Shown here: piece by piece, positions 1-10,366 of the stretch | How the letters are laid out: each line of letters starts with the position of its first letter | How positions within the stretch are numbered: the stretch's first letter is position 1 | Assembly (NCBI GenBank): GCA_026770025.1 | Contig: JAMXDE010000033.1 | Coordinates: forward strand, 248,001 to 312,000 | Direction of reading: 5' to 3' | DNA length: 64,000 nt | Origin: Craspedostauros australis | Taxonomy: Eukaryota; Bacillariophyta; Bacillariophyceae; Mastogloiales; Achnanthaceae | The notes under the pieces: generated by a model | Databases searched by the model: none | Told to the model about the DNA's origin: nothing | What the model saw: only the letters and a program-made list of their open reading frames with translations | Made by a program: the position numbers and the translations under genes

Positions 1-31
1 ACAATCGGAGACACATTGAGCCCACACGACA

Positions 32-544
32 ATGACGATGATACTGACGACGACGATGATGAACGTGACGACAAGCGCCACGACGATGCCAGCCGAAGTG
101 GCGAACATTGCCAGCAGCAGCAGCACAGCAGATGGCACAACGGAGACGATATACTTCTGGAACTTCGTGTACATATCCATCCTGCTGCTGCTGTTCCTGT
201 GGCCAGAATACGTCGCAAAGCGCTGGAGCGGAGAGAGCTTCGCCCTCACGGCCTGCCTCATGGGACTCTACGGCATGATGAGCTGCGCGCTCGTCGTCAT
301 GAGCTTGGGCCTCACGACCATGACGATCTGGCGATGGTACGAAATTCGGTCATCCTCGATCCGATTCCTGGGATTCTTTCCTGGGTTGAGTCTGACGGTG
401 CTGTCGGCATGCCTCATTCTATGGCTGTGGTGGGACACGAAGCGATTGAGGAAGCGACGGCGTCAGCAGCGGTGGGAAGAGCAGCAGCAATGGATGGCGC
501 ACCAACAACAACAGCAGCTTACGTTGCCGTCAGGGAGGATGTAG
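32..544 (+). CDS. Hypothetical multi-pass membrane protein (170 aa)
   Basis: I do not recognise a family. An in-frame TGA at 17-19 precedes the ATG at 32, so the ORF is complete unless an upstream exon exists. The protein has a Thr/Ser/Ala-rich N-terminus of about 40 residues, then three hydrophobic stretches at roughly residues 42-58, 72-96 and 110-134, followed by a basic and Gln-rich tail starting with KRLRKRRR. That pattern fits a small three-span membrane protein with a cytosolic basic tail. It converges on the SET-domain gene, which ends at 908 on the other strand. The alternative frame 16-711 is rich in Asp and His and looks like a shadow. Function unknown. Confidence 0.5.
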   Translation: MTMILTTTMMNVTTSATTMPAEVANIASSSSTADGTTETIYFWNFVYISILLLLFLWPEYVAKRWSGESFALTACLMGLYGMMSCALVVMSLGLTTMTIWRWYEIRSSSIRFLGFFPGLSLTVLSACLILWLWWDTKRLRKRRRQQRWEEQQQWMAHQQQQQLTLPSGRM

Positions 545-907
545 GTACTTCGTGGACTGTCGCACATAGTCGTACTGATGGCAGTACCAATGGTAGTACC
601 AATGCTGTATTGCACAGTATTCTAATACAGTTGCACCATACAATCTATAATACAATACAATGCGATTATGTACAATACAATAACTTAGGCATAATAGAGT
701 GCGTTGGCTAGGCTAGGCAGAATCAATGCTCTACGTGGGTCGTACCATACTCGAATCAAGATTGTACCGATCACTTTTCACTTCATTGACTGATTCACTG
801 ACTGATTCACTGACTGACTGACTGATTGACTCATCCACTTATGCACTCAATCAATTCTCTACACCACTCACACTTGCGCTGGCAGTTGTATCAGGCGCGC
901 GCTCTGC
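545..907. other. Intergenic spacer between convergent genes, with a CTGA-type tandem repeat
   Basis: No gene is seen. Bases 600-680 are AT-rich with repeated AATACA words. About 784-833 is an imperfect tetranucleotide tract built from CTGA/TTGA units. The spacer probably holds the 3' ends of both neighbours. Confidence 0.5.
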
Positions 908-3087
908 TTATGTGCGAGGCGGCATGAAATCTCGCTTGATGTTGCGCCATGCGTCCGGGAAGATTTCATCCGGAATGCCCGGAAAGAATCGAAAGACGTT
1001 GGATTGGTACGCATCGCCTGTGTACGCGCGGTTGGCGTAGATGAACGCTTCGCGGGGTTTGTCCACCACGATCTCGTACTCAAGGTTGCCTGGATGATCC
1101 ATCGTGCCATCCGTCACGGCGTCGAAATCCACCTCGTCCAGCTCCTCCTCCGCTTCCAACGTCAAGTTGGCCGTGTAGAGATGCCTACCATCCTCGATGC
1201 GGACGCTCAGAATCTCCGCCTTGTACACTTCTTGGCCGTGCAGTTCCACGTACTTGGTCAAATTGCCGCCCGACTCCGCAAAGTCCCGCCAACCCTCGTC
1301 GTCATCGAACAGACCATGATACAGGATTTGCAAATGCGATTCGGCGGAATCTCCATACCGCAAAGGCTGCGGCGGATCCTGCGCATTCAGATCCTCCGGC
1401 GACACGTACTGCTGCGCGTTGGACAGCGGCCGCCACCTCGACACGTGATGCCGCCACGCCTTGTCCCACAGATCGCCGTAATCCAGAAAGATCTCTTCGT
1501 CTGCATCAATGTCGCGCAGCGCGATCAATTCCATCGCCACGTTGGCCGAGTACTGTTCTTCCATCTGCGCCGGGCTCATCTGCAGCACGGAGGCGTTGTG
1601 GTTGCTGCGGTGCGGCGCGGCCCATTGCAGCCTGACGTTGGCCTGCGTCTGATTGTGATTGACCATGCCGCTCATGGGGCCGTACGGGCACAGCAGCACG
1701 GTGGAATCCTTGTTGCCGAAGCAGTAATTGAACATTAGCTGGAAGGATCGTGGTTTGACTCCCTTGATCTTGGTCCAGATCGGTTCGCCCGTGCGAAAGT
1801 ACTTGCCGACGCCCAGTTCGTACATGTACAGCATGGACCGCGATGGCACCGGGATCATGGGCAAGGGCAGGACGACCGAATCCTTTGGCAGCAACCTGCG
1901 TGCGAAGGCGCCATATCCGGCCTGCCGTATCGTCGATTCCTTTTGGTACAGGTGGTCGGCGCAGGCACCATTCTGCAAGAACCAGTCCTGCGATCGGTGC
2001 GCCTGGTGCCGTTTGTACTGTTGGATCGAATCATGATCGTCGACGATCTGCTGGTACTCGTCGTACGTCTGCGGAATGACGGCCAGCAATCCGGATTCCC
2101 ATTCCTGCACCATGCCTGGCAAGAACGTGGTCCACAGATCATTCCACATATCCCGCGCCGCTGCGCTGTTTCGTTTTGTCATGTAGCCGTCTCGCAAGGA
2201 TTCATAACGATTCGTCAACTCATCGGCAGCATGGATCTCACCATCATCAGGGATCGCACCGAACTTGTACTTGCGACTCGAGAACCTGTATCGTGCGAGT
2301 GCGTACGAGTATGGTCGCGTGACACAAATCGAACGCGGATGGAACAGAATAGAGTGTTAGGTGCACCATCGTGATAGTCACCCCCGAGCTCCAGCTCCAG
2401 CTGCATCCCATCCCATCCCACACATCACACATCCACAGAAATGGCAACAAACGACGACAAGCAGCCCACTCAACTCCGCACCACCCTCACATACCAATCC
2501 GGCCCGTAACTCAAAAACAGCTCATCACCGGCCTTCACGGTCTCGATAACCTGCGTGCGCCGATCGCCGTCATACGACATGGCGCCGGCACCGGGATCCG
2601 CGGCACGATGCAACCGCGTGCGATGCTGCGCATTGCCCAATTCGACGTTGATGAGATCGGCATGCGAGTTCGTGACGGATCCCATCCCGATCGATGCCAC
2701 GCTGGTTCTCGTCAGACCGACGCCATCGTGATGGTTGACGTTGATGGCGTCGGGCGACCACGTGTATTCGTCCCACAGGAAGCTGTACGCCCCCTTGTCG
2801 ATGTTGTGCAGCTCCATGTCGACGACCGGGATGAGGAGGTCGGGGCTATCCTGCAGCAGGATGTCTCCCTTGCGGTAGTCCCGGCCGGCGAAGACGCCCA
2901 ATCCAGCGCCAGGCACCGTGGATTGGGCCAACCAGACGCCGCATTCGTAGCGTGGATCGTACTCTCGTTCCTGTCCATTGCCATCCACGGTCGCAGCCAC
3001 GCCAGCAACAGCAACAGCAACAGCGGTAGTTATGAGGATGGCATGAATGCCACCGACAGTCCGAAGCAATGCAGGAAGGAATGACAT
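908..3087 (-). CDS. Two-exon protein with two SET-like domains and an N-terminal hydrophobic segment
   Basis: Exon 1 is 3087-2495 and exon 2 is 2285-908. The intron at 2494-2286 (209 bp) begins GTATGT and ends ACAG; splicing completes a Trp codon, giving the join GPDW/FSSRKYKF, and totals 656 aa. Exon 1 has a hydrophobic N-terminus (about residues 12-33, signal peptide or anchor) and a first SET-like region: GAGLGVFAGRDYRKGDIL, a VTNSHADLINVE segment and a final GDELFLSYGPDW. Exon 2 carries a second: AGYGAFARRLLPKDSV, QLMFNYCFGNKDS, MVNHNQTQANVRLQW and DADEEIFLDYGDLW, which match the NH and (D/S)YG motifs of SET methyltransferases. SET enzymes usually methylate protein lysines with S-adenosylmethionine. 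The substrate is unknown, and the hydrophobic leader argues against a plain chromatin role. An alternative donor at 2490 (GTGAGG) is also in frame but joins less well. Confidence 0.75.
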
Positions 3088-3243
3088 TGCTCCACCGCAG
3101 TTGCAACACTCTGCTGAGGGTGAGTAGAGTACGAGTACGAGCGTGAAGCAGAGTTATGATCTTTGCGACAACGCAGATTCGTTTGTGCCCAACGCCAATT
3201 TCAATTTGACCGTTACTAACCGTTATATTATGCGCGCCAATCC

Positions 3244-5904
3244 TCACGACAACAAATGCACCTGCTCACTATCCGGCGCATTTTCTTGGGCATTTTCATC
3301 ACCGACGCTTGCATCCTCGTACGTGAAGAGCTGTGGTGGAGGTTTCTTCAGATTGTAGTACGATCCAGGGCTGATGCCTTCGCTGGATGGAATGCCGTAC
3401 GGCGATTCGAATTCTCCGTAATCCATGAGGAAGCGTTCCTCTTCGGTCATGTTGCTGGTGTCCACGTTCATATCGACCAATGACGGGTTGCGGCTGTGCT
3501 TCTTCTTGGGCTTGAGTCTCGGCTTTGGTCTGTTCTGTGGTTGCTTCGGTTCCTTGTTGTTCGTTTGCGACGATGGATCCTTGGGCGGCAGTCGCAACGG
3601 CGGCGATGGTGAAGGCAAGGACATTGCCGACGGCGATAGGGATGCTTTGAAGTGATGCGGCAATTCGAGCTGATTTCTCGCTTTGAGGCTGTCATCCATG
3701 GACAGATCGCTGGCTCTGTGCGGCAAGGGGAACGAATTCACAATCGTCACGGGTCTCGCATCATCGCTCTCTGCATGCTCCTTGTGCGTTGGCATCTGCT
3801 CCACGCCGCGTCCCACATGGCGGGCATCAATCTCCTGGATCGGTGCGGGTGGCTGCGACCTTGGTGAATTGGGAATTGCGCCATCCGAGAGCGGCATCTC
3901 CGTGCGCTTCAGCTTTGACTGCTTCATAGCGGAAGGCACCTTGCTGGCACTGACTGTGCGCGACTGACTCGGCACGGGCGGAGCAAAGGTATCGGTGCCG
4001 CTGCCACTTCCTTCACCAAAGGCCGATGGCGTGGAGCCCACGCTGCCACTTCCGCTGTTTTGCAACCATTGCTCCAAAGACGATGTGCTGACGTTGGCCA
4101 CGGTAGATCGCATCGGCGTGGGAGAAGGGATTGGAGGGACGTTGCTCGATTCACCGCTGGTGGTGCTGTTTGCGGTCATCGGGGATGAGGCACCCGAGAC
4201 ATCCGTCGTCATACTGCGGCTTCGGCTGACTTGACGTGGTAGCGCCGGTCGCATCATCATTGGTGGTGGTGGTGGCGGCGGCGGTGGTGGGGAACGCCGT
4301 GGATTGACCTGCCTGGAAATTGCCTTGTTGACGGCATCCGCAGCCATGACCAGGCTCGCTCTATCGAAATTGCCTCGCTCCATATCGTCGTCGTCGTTGG
4401 TATTGCGCACATCGTAAGTGTTTTTGCTCAGTGCAGATTTTGCTGCTGTCTTATTGCAGGTGTCGCTGTTCTTAGTTTCTGGTCTGCCAGCCTGCTGTCT
4501 CACCATGTCTCGGACCAAGCCCACTCTAGTTGCGTACCCTTCCTCTTCGTCGGCGAAACGTACCAAGGAATCGGCACGGCGGCGGTACGGGGTATCCGCA
4601 TCCTCCGGGATCCCGTGCATCATGTGTCTGTCGCCGTTGTTGTGATTGTTGTGATTGTTGGGTGCATGATTATGGACAGGGTTGCTGGAGGAGCTGTGCG
4701 CCGAGGAGAAGCTCCCGCTGCTGCTGCTGCTGCGATTGGATGACATGACGCCCTGGCTGAGATGGTAGTAGAGATCGTCCTGCGATGGGTACATCTGATC
4801 GATGGAGGCCTGCTTCTTGCGGTACTGGCGCGTGATACTGGTGTTGTGCGCCAGATTGGCCGTGGCCTTGTTGAGCAGGTTGGTGTGCAGGGTGTGCGGC
4901 AAGAGCGACTGCTCGAAGTTGTGCTCGAATATCTTGGTCGTCCCCATGGCACCCGTGTGCATGATGATGCGTCCGAAGGCCGAGAATGCTGCCACCACGT
5001 GGACCAGGAGGAAGATGGAGACCGTGAGGAGGGAGAGCGACCAGAAGCCGACGGGAAGCAGCAGGAAGAAGAATAGCCAGAACGACACGAGGAAGGAGTA
5101 GATGGAGCAGACGATGAACCTGCCCGGCAATTCCGCCGCGTACTGGCCGATGGAGGAACGGAAGATGCAATGGGCGTTGTTCTCGTCGACCGCGTTGACC
5201 ATGGCCCATGCCGTGAAGGTGGAGAGCAAGCCGAGGATGGTGAGGAGGGCGGAGATGAGGAGCATGAATCCCGCGTAGAATTCCACCGAGTGATGGTTGC
5301 CCGCCTGCAGCTGCATTCGCATGTTGGTCGTGAGCGGAGCCGAATTGAAGAGCACCCCTAATTCCGTGGAAAGGAGCAGCGACATGAATACCATGTTGCT
5401 GGCATAGCGCTGCGTCATGTAGGTGCGCAGATCCTTGCCGCTCTCCATGGCCCAGGCAAGATGACGACGCCAGATGCTGAAATGGTCGACCGTGACGAAG
5501 TACTCCCTCGGTTTGATGAGCACGAGCAGGGACCGCCACGTGTTGGAGGTGACATCGCGACGCGTGTCGACGCTGGATGTGCGCTGCTTCAACGGCAAAG
5601 GCCTTCGCTTGGATGCTTTCAACGCCGACGATACGGAAGTGGCGATGGCAGATGCAGGTGTGTACGGCGCTCTCCTGGCAGATGCCATGGGCGTTGCAAA
5701 GCCGTTGGCCGATCGCGATGAGGTCCGTGCGCAGTCGGAATCGGGCGTCGACGTTGCTGAAGTCGAAGTCGAGGCCGTCGTCGAAGCGGATATCGTCGAT
5801 CCGTACTCCGATCGGTTGTGAATAGCAGCCGTGGAAGCGCTGCTCATGCTGCTGCCGCTGCCGCTGCGTGCGTTGCGGTTCAGTGCCGTTTCTGCGCTTG
5901 TCAT
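3244..5904 (-). CDS. Large multi-pass membrane protein with long disordered tail (886 aa)
   Basis: No named family recognised. The N-terminal 110 residues are Ser/Thr/Ala-rich. A conserved-looking segment (VDHFSIWRRHLAWAMESG, then YMTQRYASNMVFMSLLLSTE) leads into about four to five transmembrane helices between residues 165 and 325. The remaining 550 residues are hydrophilic and low in complexity, with a run of proline (codons near 4261-4290), Ser-rich blocks, a basic RPKPRLKPKKKHSRN stretch and an acidic end. The whole ORF is open without introns and starts with an ATG at 5904. It lies upstream of, and on the same strand as, the SET-domain gene, with 156 bp between them. It is probably a membrane protein with a regulatory cytoplasmic tail; function unknown. 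Confidence 0.65.
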   Translation of the reverse strand: MTSAETALNRNARSGSGSSMSSASTAAIHNRSEYGSTISASTTASTSTSATSTPDSDCARTSSRSANGFATPMASARRAPYTPASAIATSVSSALKASKRRPLPLKQRTSSVDTRRDVTSNTWRSLLVLIKPREYFVTVDHFSIWRRHLAWAMESGKDLRTYMTQRYASNMVFMSLLLSTELGVLFNSAPLTTNMRMQLQAGNHHSVEFYAGFMLLISALLTILGLLSTFTAWAMVNAVDENNAHCIFRSSIGQYAAELPGRFIVCSIYSFLVSFWLFFFLLLPVGFWSLSLLTVSIFLLVHVVAAFSAFGRIIMHTGAMGTTKIFEHNFEQSLLPHTLHTNLLNKATANLAHNTSITRQYRKKQASIDQMYPSQDDLYYHLSQGVMSSNRSSSSSGSFSSAHSSSSNPVHNHAPNNHNNHNNGDRHMMHGIPEDADTPYRRRADSLVRFADEEEGYATRVGLVRDMVRQQAGRPETKNSDTCNKTAAKSALSKNTYDVRNTNDDDDMERGNFDRASLVMAADAVNKAISRQVNPRRSPPPPPPPPPPMMMRPALPRQVSRSRSMTTDVSGASSPMTANSTTSGESSNVPPIPSPTPMRSTVANVSTSSLEQWLQNSGSGSVGSTPSAFGEGSGSGTDTFAPPVPSQSRTVSASKVPSAMKQSKLKRTEMPLSDGAIPNSPRSQPPAPIQEIDARHVGRGVEQMPTHKEHAESDDARPVTIVNSFPLPHRASDLSMDDSLKARNQLELPHHFKASLSPSAMSLPSPSPPLRLPPKDPSSQTNNKEPKQPQNRPKPRLKPKKKHSRNPSLVDMNVDTSNMTEEERFLMDYGEFESPYGIPSSEGISPGSYYNLKKPPPQLFTYEDASVGDENAQENAPDSEQVHLLS

Positions 5905-8092
5905 TGTTGACAGTTGTGCTTGTCTCTATCTTTGCCTTTGCCTTTTGCCTCTGTGCTTGCAATGCAACGTAATTCAGTTGTATTCAAAGCTGTTGAATGC
6001 CAAAGCAAGCAACAACGACAGCAGCGATGTCTGTTCAAACAACCCGTCCGTCTTTTGCTTCCTGATGTCTTTTGATGAGTGGCAGATTCAGCAGAGCCGC
6101 GGAAGTGCTGCAGAAGCGGCAACGGTGATGATTCTGTGCAACGCAACGTAACGTAACGTAACGCAACGTGAATGACGGTCAACTGATGGCTTGATCGCGA
6201 TGGTGGATGCCGGAATGGATGACCAATGCTGCTTGACGTACAGCGGAATCAGTGACGGAATTGCGGAGTTGCACACGATCGTGGGATACCTTTGATTTGG
6301 GAATCGAGTGGACGCCGAACTGGTGACGCTCTTCCTGGTGCAACTGGACTTGTGGATGCACGATCAGATCGTGTTGTGAGAATACAATAATATTGCAATC
6401 GAGTACTCCGGTTGTATTATGCGATTATGACACAGGTGTGGTTCCGATCTCGTTTGTTGGTGTAATCGGTATTATACCCAGCGCGCTTGGTGTGGCAGCG
6501 GAGGATCGGAGGATGTCTCCTGGTTCTTGCTTTGGGTTCCTCTTTTGGCCACCGGGGGTGACGGATCCATGTGTGGTGATGATGGTGGGTGTCATTGCAA
6601 CTTTGACGATGGTCGGAGCAGCAGCGCATCTGCGTCATTCTTGATGTTGTGCCAAATCGTGAGCCGTGTGTCACACATGCAGAGTTTGAAATACGAATCA
6701 TGTGGATCTGCAACAAGTGGCGTTTTCAGTACTTGTCAGTATCGATTGTATGCCAAGAGACGATCGTTGAGGAGGTAGAACCATCGAAGTCAACTCCGAC
6801 AGACAAGAGCTTGGCCATCCAGTCGTTCATGACTCGTCCGATACAAACAACCAATCGCTTCGTCTTCGTTTCAGACGTGGTTGAAGGAGTCGTGGATACT
6901 GTGTTGCGCGTAGTTTTGGCCACGGTGCGAACCTGTGATTTTGTCGGATGCGACAAGCGATTGCCGTTGTGATAGCTCATTGCACGTGTCGTTCCCAACG
7001 GATCAGTCCGGTCTGTGTACTCGCACTCTGAGTTTTGCCGGAATCATCAAGTCTCACTCGCATCAAGGCATCGCAAACGTACGATGGAACAAGGTCGATG
7101 CAACCACCCCCTGCATCGGCACTGAGCGTGCAGTGGAGTGGAGTGGAGCTGAGTAATCTACTCTGCATGCAAAGAACGTCTGTGCCAACGGATGACCCCA
7201 AGTGTGCTCACAGCACGAGATAGAGAGAGGAGGGAGAATACTCAACTTCGACCGTGGGCATCGACGAACAAAGTTGATGAATTTAGAGTAGTTCTTTGGG
7301 CAATCCCATGATTGCGCGATGGTGAAGATCACATGCACTTCATGGTGGCTTGCAATGGCGCGTAGCTCGCCAAGCGCAGTAAGTTCATTATTTATCTGGG
7401 CTCCCAAGACACCATCGTGCAACGTTGCCATGGCAAAGACATTTTGCATCAAAACAATTGGGTCACTTCTAGATATAATTGACTGGTTGATACAGCCGAC
7501 CCATACGACTCCAGGGCATCATCCGCAGGAAGAAGACGGGACACACAGCGGGAATGCAAACCATGTGCATCACCCCGCAATGGAGACTCAAACTTAACGT
7601 TTATAACGGCCACACATGGGCCATATCCCTAAGTAAGGACAATTCGAACCATGTGCGACAACGGCCATTTGATGGCAATGCGGAGCTCACAAAATGATCA
7701 CCCGCAGCGACAAAATCGACACACAAACAAAAACTCAAAAAACACGGAATGCGCTATCGACGACACCAATTGCAAACCCATCAGAGGAGATGCAATCGGA
7801 TAGTGAAGCCGGACCAAGACCCGCTTTGAGCAAATGAGAAACGAAGGAGGTCGAACGCGAGGAGACTGAGGAGCCTGCAAGAGAAAGGAGAAAGAGAGAA
7901 GAGAAACAACAAGCAGAGAAGCGATGCGACAAGCAACAACCGAAACGCGCACAATTTGGAAAAGACGACAGAATTGTCACACTCCTCGCTTCGGATAACG
8001 CTTCCCGCAACGCTTGCTCAGGGGTAACCTAGCAACAAAACAACGCCTTCTACACCACTTCACGCCTTTCACCTTCTTCTTGAGTCCTCACC
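5905..8092. other. 2.2 kb without a convincing gene; short tandem repeat near the upstream promoter
   Basis: Several ORFs of 60-130 codons occur on both strands (for example 6649-6972 plus and 7063-7452 minus) but none shows a recognisable motif and they overlap each other. Bases 6141-6169 hold a pentamer repeat of AACGT/AACGC about 240 bp upstream of the membrane protein start codon. The last few hundred bases probably belong to the 5' part of the retrotransposon that follows; no clear terminal repeat was found by eye. Confidence 0.4.
6141..6169. repeat. Short pentamer tandem repeat (AACGT/AACGC)
   Basis: Six adjacent pentamers of the form (A)ACGT or (A)ACGC. The tract sits upstream of the minus-strand gene starting at 5904, so it could be a promoter element or a plain microsatellite. 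Confidence 0.5.
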
Positions 8093-10366
8093 ATGACCGA
8101 CCCACCCAATCTCTCCTCGCTTCTTGCGTCTGAAGCCTCCGCCTTCGCCAGTATGCCTCCGGCTGAGTCCGGGCCCGGGATTCCAGTAGAGACTGTATCC
8201 TCGGTGGCCAGCGGATCCGCCCGCTCTGGCGACATGGGCAGCGACACTCTCCTCGACCAAGTCGGGATCGGGATGGCCATCGGGCACGTCGTGGCTGACG
8301 ACCGCATCTGCCTGGTCCGCCTCTCCTCCAAGTCGGAGGACGGCCACACTCTACTCTGCGCTAACTTGGCCAGCGAGTGCCGCCGCAGCAACCACCATGC
8401 CCTTCGCCGTGGCCCTGACCGCCGTGGACTCTCGGGAGTGTACCAATGCCTCGACACAACCACGCTCGGCGGAGCACCCCGACGCGATCTCATCGAGAGC
8501 AGCTACCAGAGCCGCGCCGCATACGACTCTACTCGGGCCGCCGCGCTCCGCGATCTCGAGGCTGTCGGCAAGATGGATATCACGGATGCCGCTGCCCGCA
8601 ACGACAGCGACTCCAAAAGCGTCGGAGTGGTCGGATTCGACCTTGACACCAAGCCAGCAGGACGACCCGGTATCGATGTACAGCCGACGCCACCCGTCCG
8701 CATCAAGACCAACCCCGCTGGCCCGCCACCGGCCACCCAGCCACTGGCATCCGGTCGCACACCCCCGGTCCCATTGATGCGCCCCGTCCCGGTCGTCTCC
8801 CGTCCAGTCCTCTCCTCCCAGCACGGAACGCACTACTCTCCTCCTGCTCTGGCCACCACCGCAGCTGACGAACTCATGCATGTGGTGCGCCATCAGGCAT
8901 CCCTCAACCGTGAAGCGATGGAGCTCCACCAACGCAAGTCAGAGGAGACCACGCAAGCAATGTTGCGGGCACTGGCGAATCAGCAGGCGCAAATCACGCA
9001 ACTGCTCCAACATGGCCGTCCCTCCCCGAGTCTCGCTCCCGCACCTGCCCCAACCACGGACACTGAGTGGTATGTGGCGATCGACGGACGACGCCCTGGG
9101 GTATACACCTCGGCGGCTGAGGCCATCGCTCAAGCAGGCACCGGAAGCACTGCCCGAGTTCTTCGGTGTGCTTCCTTCGCCGAAGCCGATGCCTACCTCC
9201 GTGCTTCAGCGACAACCGCGCCCACCTACAACCAACCGACGTCACACGGCCGCCCACACCCGGTAGAAGCGACACACCCAGGCAACACACCCGCCGAGTC
9301 CCAAGCGGCGACGGCCCCTCTCCCAGATCGGGCCCCATCTGGCTCCACCAGTATGGGTATCGAACAGTTCCTGGGCGAAGACTCGTCCAAGGGCGACAAG
9401 AAACAGATCTTCGGCGAGGCCATCGACAACGAACGACGCATGCTCAAACACCTTGCCCCGCCACACGCTAGCCAAGAGATCCAGACTGAACTCGCCAAAG
9501 CCGCCATCGACGTCACCAGCCAACCAGGTAAGGTCACTGATGAACGCACATCCATCGAAGAACTCGCCTCCGCCTTCGGAGACATCCGCAACCAAACCGC
9601 TCGATCTGCCGGTCTCATTGCCACCGACTCCAACTGGCGCACCAAGACCCGTCACGCTCTCGGCCGCATCAAGACCTCCGAAGACCTCAGCGAACTCGCG
9701 GGTGACTTCAACAGCATCCGCGACGACGTGATGACCCGCTATCTCAATGATGTGGGTCACATTCTCCGCCACGGCTGCTACACCGACGAGCAAATCACTC
9801 TCTACCAGCAAGGCGGAGGATGGGTCGCCGTCCTCAAGCTGTTCTTGACGTACTATCACGAACTCCTCCTCAAACTCCAAGAGGAAGCCTTCAAGACAGC
9901 CAACGGATGGGAAGACTCTGCCGAGGTATACCTCGAGCACTACGCCAAGGCTCTCTTCGACGCACGCAACTTCGCGTCCTCCCGCAATCTCATGATCTTT
10001 CGCACGTACATCATCGTACGCGAAGGAGCACGAGGCGGCTGGTGCAACCTGAAGGTCCTGGAGAAATTCCAGCAGCGCGCAATCGGCACTCTCGGCCCAT
10101 CCTCGTCAACGAAGGACGACACTGACACCGCTCCAACCGAAACAGGTCGGAAGAAGTGCAAGCACTGCGGAGGATCCAGCAAGGTCCATGAGATCCGCGA
10201 CAGCGGATGCCCATTCGGGTATCTCTTCAAGAAGAAGGTGGCGATGGCGAAAGCCAAGCAGGTCGCGAAATGTGTGAACCAAGGCGAGAAGGCCGCCGAC
10301 GTTATCACCCGCATCCTGCAGGAAGCAATTTCGAAGCGCGGAGGCGGAGAAGAGGATGATGCCTAA
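8093..10366 (+). CDS. Gag-like protein of the retrotransposon with RNase H1 hybrid-binding (viroplasmin-like) domain and zinc knuckle
   Basis: 757 aa, ATG at 8093 in a good context (CTCACCATGA). The N-terminal third is Pro/Ala/Ser-rich. Residues about 325-371 (EWYVAIDGRRPGVYTSAAEA onward, ending DAYLRAS) match the pattern of the RNase H1 N-terminal hybrid-binding domain, also called the viroplasmin domain: aromatic pair, GR-x-PGVY, then a conserved Phe/Ala tail. Residues about 420-680 are helical and probably form the capsid-like part. Residues 689-706 form C-x2-C-x6-H-x6-C, a zinc knuckle-like motif, followed by a basic Lys-rich segment. The protein presumably packages element RNA. The stop overlaps the next frame in ATGATGCCTAA (10356-10366), suggesting coupled translation. 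The assignment as gag rests on position and the nucleic-acid-binding motifs. Confidence 0.75.
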   Translation: MTDPPNLSSLLASEASAFASMPPAESGPGIPVETVSSVASGSARSGDMGSDTLLDQVGIGMAIGHVVADDRICLVRLSSKSEDGHTLLCANLASECRRSNHHALRRGPDRRGLSGVYQCLDTTTLGGAPRRDLIESSYQSRAAYDSTRAAALRDLEAVGKMDITDAAARNDSDSKSVGVVGFDLDTKPAGRPGIDVQPTPPVRIKTNPAGPPPATQPLASGRTPPVPLMRPVPVVSRPVLSSQHGTHYSPPALATTAADELMHVVRHQASLNREAMELHQRKSEETTQAMLRALANQQAQITQLLQHGRPSPSLAPAPAPTTDTEWYVAIDGRRPGVYTSAAEAIAQAGTGSTARVLRCASFAEADAYLRASATTAPTYNQPTSHGRPHPVEATHPGNTPAESQAATAPLPDRAPSGSTSMGIEQFLGEDSSKGDKKQIFGEAIDNERRMLKHLAPPHASQEIQTELAKAAIDVTSQPGKVTDERTSIEELASAFGDIRNQTARSAGLIATDSNWRTKTRHALGRIKTSEDLSELAGDFNSIRDDVMTRYLNDVGHILRHGCYTDEQITLYQQGGGWVAVLKLFLTYYHELLLKLQEEAFKTANGWEDSAEVYLEHYAKALFDARNFASSRNLMIFRTYIIVREGARGGWCNLKVLEKFQQRAIGTLGPSSSTKDDTDTAPTETGRKKCKHCGGSSKVHEIRDSGCPFGYLFKKKVAMAKAKQVAKCVNQGEKAADVITRILQEAISKRGGGEEDDA

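Noticed and set aside
4670-5962. 430-codon minus-strand ORF in another frame of the membrane protein gene
   Set aside because: His/Gln/Arg-rich without hydrophobic segments; the overlapping 886-codon frame has clear transmembrane helices.
7400-8092. Possible terminal direct or inverted repeats of the tyrosine-recombinase retrotransposon matching 15253-16000
   Set aside because: Only matches of about 10 bases (such as GATGCAAAAC) were found by eye, which is expected by chance; a dot plot would be needed.
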